Positions 60,921 through 64,000 of a stretch of DNA of 64,000 nt are shown one piece after another. The position numbers were made by a program, and so were the translations under genes. The notes beneath the pieces are model-generated. The model ran no database searches. It was not told the DNA's origin and saw only the letters and a program-made list of their open reading frames with translations. Position 1 is the stretch's first letter, and every line of letters begins with the position of its first letter. The stretch comes from Bacteroidota bacterium. Its GTDB lineage: Bacteria; Bacteroidota; Bacteroidia; Flavobacteriales; Weeksellaceae. The stretch covers positions 1-64,000 of the forward strand of contig JAEWOS010000010.1 of assembly GCA_023460855.1 (NCBI GenBank), in the 5' to 3' direction.

Positions 60921-62420
60921 TCAAATTTTATGGTTTTCGAGAAACCCGGCAATTTTTCTGTCGTTGGCAAGACGCGGAATTTTATTCTGTCCGCCAAGTT
61001 TTCCCTGCGATTTTGCATAGCTTATAAATGCATTTTTTTCCAGACGACTTACCACCAGCGGTTTCAGGATTTTACCTTCAATCAGATCGTCATAATAGCT
61101 GTTTCTGCTTCGCAATTCCTGATCCAGCTTTGCCGAAAATGCCGCCAGGTTTTCAGGTTCCCGCTCAAACTCAATCAGCCATTCATGAAAAGGAAGACCC
61201 GATTCGGGATTGACCTGTGGCGCCAGATGAAATTCGTTAATCTGTGCCGGAAATTCGTCCAGGGTCGCTTTCAGGGCAGATTCAACCTCGAATGCGATCA
61301 CGTGTTCACCGAAAGCGGAAGTATAATGTTTGGTTCGCCCCGAAACCAGAATTCTGTACGGATCCTTTGAAATAAAGCGGATGACATCGCCAATGGAATA
61401 GGCCCATAATCCCGAAGTGGTCGTCAGAATCAGCGCGTAATCTTTGCCTGTTTCCACTTCACCGAGCGTAAGCCTTTTCATGTCGGGTTTTCCGTATTCT
61501 TCTAAAGGAATAAATTCATAGAAAATTCCGTGGTTTGTCAGCAGAAGCAGTCCTTCCTCATCAAACCGGTCCTGAAATCCGAAAAAACCTTCACTCGCCG
61601 GAAAAGTCTGGATGATATCAACTTTGCTGCCTAACAGTTCTTCCATTTTTTCACGGTAGGGCTCATAATTGACCCCGCCGGTAATGATTAGCTGTAGTTG
61701 CGGGAACAATTGCTTGATTTTTTTCCCTGTTTTTGCTGTAAGTTTTTCAAAATACATGATCAGCCAGGGCGGAATTCCCGAAATTACCGTCATGTTTTGA
61801 TTATGGGTTTCTTCAACAATTTTATCAACTTTGGTTTCCCAGTCGTCAATGATGTTCGTTTCCCAGCTTGGAAGTCTGTTTTTTTGCAGATATTTTGGAA
61901 TGTGATGCGCCACAATTCCTGAAAGCCGGCCTGTTTTAATTCCGAAATTTTCTTCGAGTTCCGGACTTCCCTGTAAGAAAATCATTTTCCCGTTTACGAA
62001 ATCTGCGTTATCTTTTTGGGCGATATAATGGAATAAAGCACTTTGTGCAGCCTGCACCTGATCGTTCATACCGCCTTTGGTCAGTGGAATATACTTGCTG
62101 CCGGAAGTGGTGCCGGAAGTTTTCGCGAAATATTCAGGTGTTCCCGGCCAGAGAATATGTGCCTGCCCTTTTTTTACTTTCTCAATATAGGGTTTCAGTC
62201 CTTCGTAATCGTTTACCGGAACTCTGGCCTGATAATCAGCTACCGTATTTATTTCTTCGAACCGGTGTTCGCGGCCGAAAAGTGTTTTCTGTGCGCTGTT
62301 AACCATAGAAAGAAGCAACTGTTCCTGATCCTGAACCGCGTTCTTTTTGAAATATTCGCTTTCGCGAACGTGTTTTTTAGCCCAGATTTTGGCAACATTT
62401 TTCTTGAGAAAATTTAGCAT
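60921..62420 (-). CDS. GH3 auxin-responsive promoter family protein
   Basis: A 499-residue member of the GH3 family, adenylate-forming enzymes named after plant acyl-amido synthetases. Visible are the ATP motif AKTSGTTSGSKYIPLT, FPASEGFFGFQD, TSGLWAYSIGDVIRF with the second adenylation motif, and SGRTKHYTSAFGEHVIAFEVESAL. Bacterial members are widespread in Bacteroidota, but their substrates are unknown. The gene is single, with no thioester or amino acid pathway genes next to it. Confidence 0.92.
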   Translation of the reverse strand: MLNFLKKNVAKIWAKKHVRESEYFKKNAVQDQEQLLLSMVNSAQKTLFGREHRFEEINTVADYQARVPVNDYEGLKPYIEKVKKGQAHILWPGTPEYFAKTSGTTSGSKYIPLTKGGMNDQVQAAQSALFHYIAQKDNADFVNGKMIFLQGSPELEENFGIKTGRLSGIVAHHIPKYLQKNRLPSWETNIIDDWETKVDKIVEETHNQNMTVISGIPPWLIMYFEKLTAKTGKKIKQLFPQLQLIITGGVNYEPYREKMEELLGSKVDIIQTFPASEGFFGFQDRFDEEGLLLLTNHGIFYEFIPLEEYGKPDMKRLTLGEVETGKDYALILTTTSGLWAYSIGDVIRFISKDPYRILVSGRTKHYTSAFGEHVIAFEVESALKATLDEFPAQINEFHLAPQVNPESGLPFHEWLIEFEREPENLAAFSAKLDQELRSRNSYYDDLIEGKILKPLVVSRLEKNAFISYAKSQGKLGGQNKIPRLANDRKIAGFLENHKI

Positions 62421-62454
62421 ATCACAAATTTAGAAAATCGATGAGCACGGCAAT

Positions 62455-62485
62455 AAAAAAACTGCTCCAATATTTGAAGCAGTTT
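62455..62485 (-). terminator. Terminator of the 128-residue lipoprotein gene
   Basis: An 8-bp stem (AAACTGCT / AGCAGTTT) with a T-tract on the minus strand, about 28 bases after the stop at 62513. Confidence 0.8.
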
Positions 62486-62512
62486 CATTATTCAGTTTAA
62501 AAGCTGATACAA

Positions 62513-62899
62513 TTAATTCCTTACACAGTCCGCTGTCCAAGTTTTACCGTCTTTCATGTACAGAATATCAAGATCCTGATTGTTGATTCTGATAAACGCT
62601 GTAGCCGTGTTACCGATATTAACCATCGTGTTACCATCTTTGTTAAATTCAATTCCGTTTAAGTTCGGGATACCGTTGCTGAAGGCAAAGTTATATCTGT
62701 TTTCATTTCCGATTTTGGTTACAAAAACGCTTCCGTCGTTGGATGTAATGGTGTTTCCTCCGTTTTCATTATACGAAACAGAACCTTTGTAAGTTCCGGC
62801 AAAGAAGTCGTTGTCTACAGGATCGTCGTCTCTTGAACATGAGATTGAAACTGCAAATACAAGCAGGAACACCGACAGGATTTTGAGTAAATTTTTCAT
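62513..62899 (-). CDS. Hypothetical lipoprotein
   Basis: A 128-residue putative lipoprotein with Cys21 in VSISCSRDDDPVDN, the Asp-rich start typical of surface-bound Bacteroidota lipoproteins. The rest (FFAGTYKGSVSYNENGG..., FNKDGNTMVNIGNTATAFI) looks like a small lipocalin-like beta-barrel. It is preceded by another small secreted protein 44 bases upstream on the same strand. Function unknown. Confidence 0.75.
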   Translation of the reverse strand: MKNLLKILSVFLLVFAVSISCSRDDDPVDNDFFAGTYKGSVSYNENGGNTITSNDGSVFVTKIGNENRYNFAFSNGIPNLNGIEFNKDGNTMVNIGNTATAFIRINNQDLDILYMKDGKTWTADCVRN

Positions 62900-62943
62900 T
62901 TTTTTTGATTTAAATTAATATGTATTATTGATTAATTCAGAAT

Positions 62944-63213
62944 TTAACGCAGGAATTTTGGTTTTGGCGGATGTGGTCTGTTAGGCTTTTGCGGTCTTGC
63001 CTTTCCTTTAGCTCCCGGTCCGATTTTTTTTCCGGAAGGTGTAACGATTTGTGGCTTGCTACCTCTTTCAGATCGAACCTGTGCGTCCTTTTCAGCTTTT
63101 TTCTGCTTGAAATGCTTTACCAGCGGTGTTTCCTTTGGTTTTGGCGGATGTTGTTGTGCTCCTGCAAATCCAACGCCGAAGATGAGCAGCACACATGTTA
63201 TAAGATTTTTCAT
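62944..63213 (-). CDS. Small secreted basic proline-rich protein
   Basis: An 89-residue protein with a signal peptide (MKNLITCVLLIFGVGFAGAQ) and a low-complexity mature part rich in Lys, Pro and Gly (QQHPPKPKETPLVKHF, PNRPHPPKPKFLR). No fold is suggested; it may interact with acidic surfaces or nucleic acids. The HPPKPK motif occurs near both ends. Function unknown. Confidence 0.65.
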   Translation of the reverse strand: MKNLITCVLLIFGVGFAGAQQHPPKPKETPLVKHFKQKKAEKDAQVRSERGSKPQIVTPSGKKIGPGAKGKARPQKPNRPHPPKPKFLR

Positions 63214-63304
63214 TGTTCAAATTATTTTATAGTCAACAAAACGAACAACTACTGTGCAAGATTGTGCTGAAATTATTATTGTATAAAAAATGGGCGGTAT
63301 TTTG

Positions 63305-63312
63305 TAAATTTG
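63305..63312 (+). promoter_or_regulatory. mfd -7 element
   Basis: TAAATTTG fits TAnnTTTG, 70 bases before the mfd ATG. No TTG at the ideal distance was seen. Confidence 0.4.
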
Positions 63313-63382
63313 CGTCTTTGCGAATTAAGCGGTTTCGGATACGTCTGAAATCGCTGAGTTTATTTAATTATATCAGCAGTTT

Positions 63383-64000
63383 ATGGTGTTAAAACCCGTG
63401 CGGGAAACCCTGCTTCCGTTTCTTTTCAAATCCGGTTTTGGCGGTGAGATTATTCAAAAAATTGACAGTAAGCAGTCGGCTACTGTAAAAGGTGCTGCAG
63501 GTTCATCACCGGTTCTTATTGCCGCACAAATCTTTCTTTCCACAGATAAAACGGTTTTATATCTCGCTGAAGACAAGGAGGAAGCGCTGTATGCTACTGC
63601 TGAATTTGAAGAACTGGCAGGAAATGATCAGACGCTTTATTTTCCGCCTTCACATCTCGAAGCTTATCAGATTGAAAAAACCCAGAATGCCAATCTGGTT
63701 CTGCGTACTGAGGTGCTGAATACACTTGCTGCAGAGAAAAAGCGAAAAATTATTGTGGCACCTTATCTTGCGCTCGCAGAAAAAGTGCTGAAGAAAGAGG
63801 ATTTTAAAGCCATTTCCCTCGAAATAAAGAAAGGCACTGAAATAAATTATGATATTGCAGAGGAACTTCAGGAGAAGTTCGGATTTGTGCTGACCGATTT
63901 CGTTTCCGAGCCCGGTGAATTTTCCGTACGCGGCGGAATTGTCGATGTTTTTTCGTATTCCAACGAAGAGCCGTACAGAATTACGCTGTTCGGTAATGAA
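63383..64000 (+). CDS. mfd: Transcription-repair coupling factor Mfd (3' partial)
   Basis: Only the first 206 codons are inside the window. Mfd removes stalled RNA polymerase and recruits UvrA. The visible part is the UvrB-like N-terminal domain: SSPVLIAAQIFLSTDKTVLYL near residues 46-66, FPPSHLEAYQIEKTQNANLVLRTEVL, and FGFVLTDFVSEPGEFSVRGGIVDVFSY, the last being diagnostic. The frame stays open to base 64000. The ATG at 63383 is followed by VLKPVRETLLPF, a normal start for Flavobacteriia. Confidence 0.92.
   Translation, partial: MVLKPVRETLLPFLFKSGFGGEIIQKIDSKQSATVKGAAGSSPVLIAAQIFLSTDKTVLYLAEDKEEALYATAEFEELAGNDQTLYFPPSHLEAYQIEKTQNANLVLRTEVLNTLAAEKKRKIIVAPYLALAEKVLKKEDFKAISLEIKKGTEINYDIAEELQEKFGFVLTDFVSEPGEFSVRGGIVDVFSYSNEEPYRITLFGNE

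Overview
This 64-kb window comes from a member of the Bacteroidota, class Flavobacteriia, most likely the Chryseobacterium/Kaistella/Epilithonimonas group (Weeksellaceae). The evidence is a SusC/SusD outer-membrane pair, an Oar-like TonB receptor, a type IX secretion (T9SS) type B sorting domain, the exosortase XrtF with its partner, a GYDIA-type GHMP kinase, a bacillithiol ligase (BshC), and promoters of the Bacteroidota form TTG-N19-TAnnTTTG. Genes lack strong Shine-Dalgarno sequences, and several need TTG or GTG starts. Most of the window is ordinary core chromosome.

Layout. 1-865: the 3' part of a lipoprotein gene and a short secreted ORF that looks like a truncated gene running into the accC terminator. 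887-4902 (minus): accC, accB, rpmF, a YceD/DUF177 protein and pdxA. 5015-7052 (plus): riboflavin synthase overlapping an NtrY-like histidine kinase. 7049-11596: an AmgK-like kinase, the XrtF pair, a zinc/iron efflux protein, asd and a small heme-b-like membrane protein. 11679-15011: a large Oar-like receptor. 15215-22726 (minus): seven closely packed genes, ugd, rfbB, rfbA, a polytopic membrane protein, a nitroreductase, nadB and nadC. 22902-27572 (plus): rimP-nusA-infB behind a leader hairpin. 27778-41012 (plus): SusC/SusD, a porin, bshC, a LysM/periplasmic-binding fusion, fabD, a GHMP kinase and pckA. 41063-42166 (minus): aroQ and a lipoprotein.

The accessory region is 42281-48365. It is a compact integrative element of about 6.1 kb inserted at the 3' end of tRNA-Glu(TTC), bounded by a perfect 19-bp direct repeat, one copy of which lies in the intact tRNA gene. 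It encodes a tyrosine recombinase next to the tRNA, a HicA/HicB toxin-antitoxin pair, a 274-residue unknown protein, a MerR-type HTH/excisionase-like protein, a 139-residue unknown protein and a probable pII/X-like replication initiator. It also holds an AT-rich stretch of about 740 bp without genes. No capsid, relaxase or secretion gene was seen, so it looks like a small replicative satellite or integrated plasmid/ssDNA-phage derivative. It carries imperfect 34-bp direct repeats inside both ends and its own terminator for the tRNA operon. It is the best candidate here for something undescribed.

After the element the core resumes: tRNA-Glu with rpsT, an N-acetylmuramoyl-L-alanine amidase divergent from lptD, ridA, rnhA and dnaB, a T9SS type B surface protein with a small secreted partner, an MFS exporter, a GH3-family protein, small lipoproteins, and the first 206 codons of mfd, cut by the window edge. 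Everything was read by eye; family names rest on recognised motifs, not on database searches.
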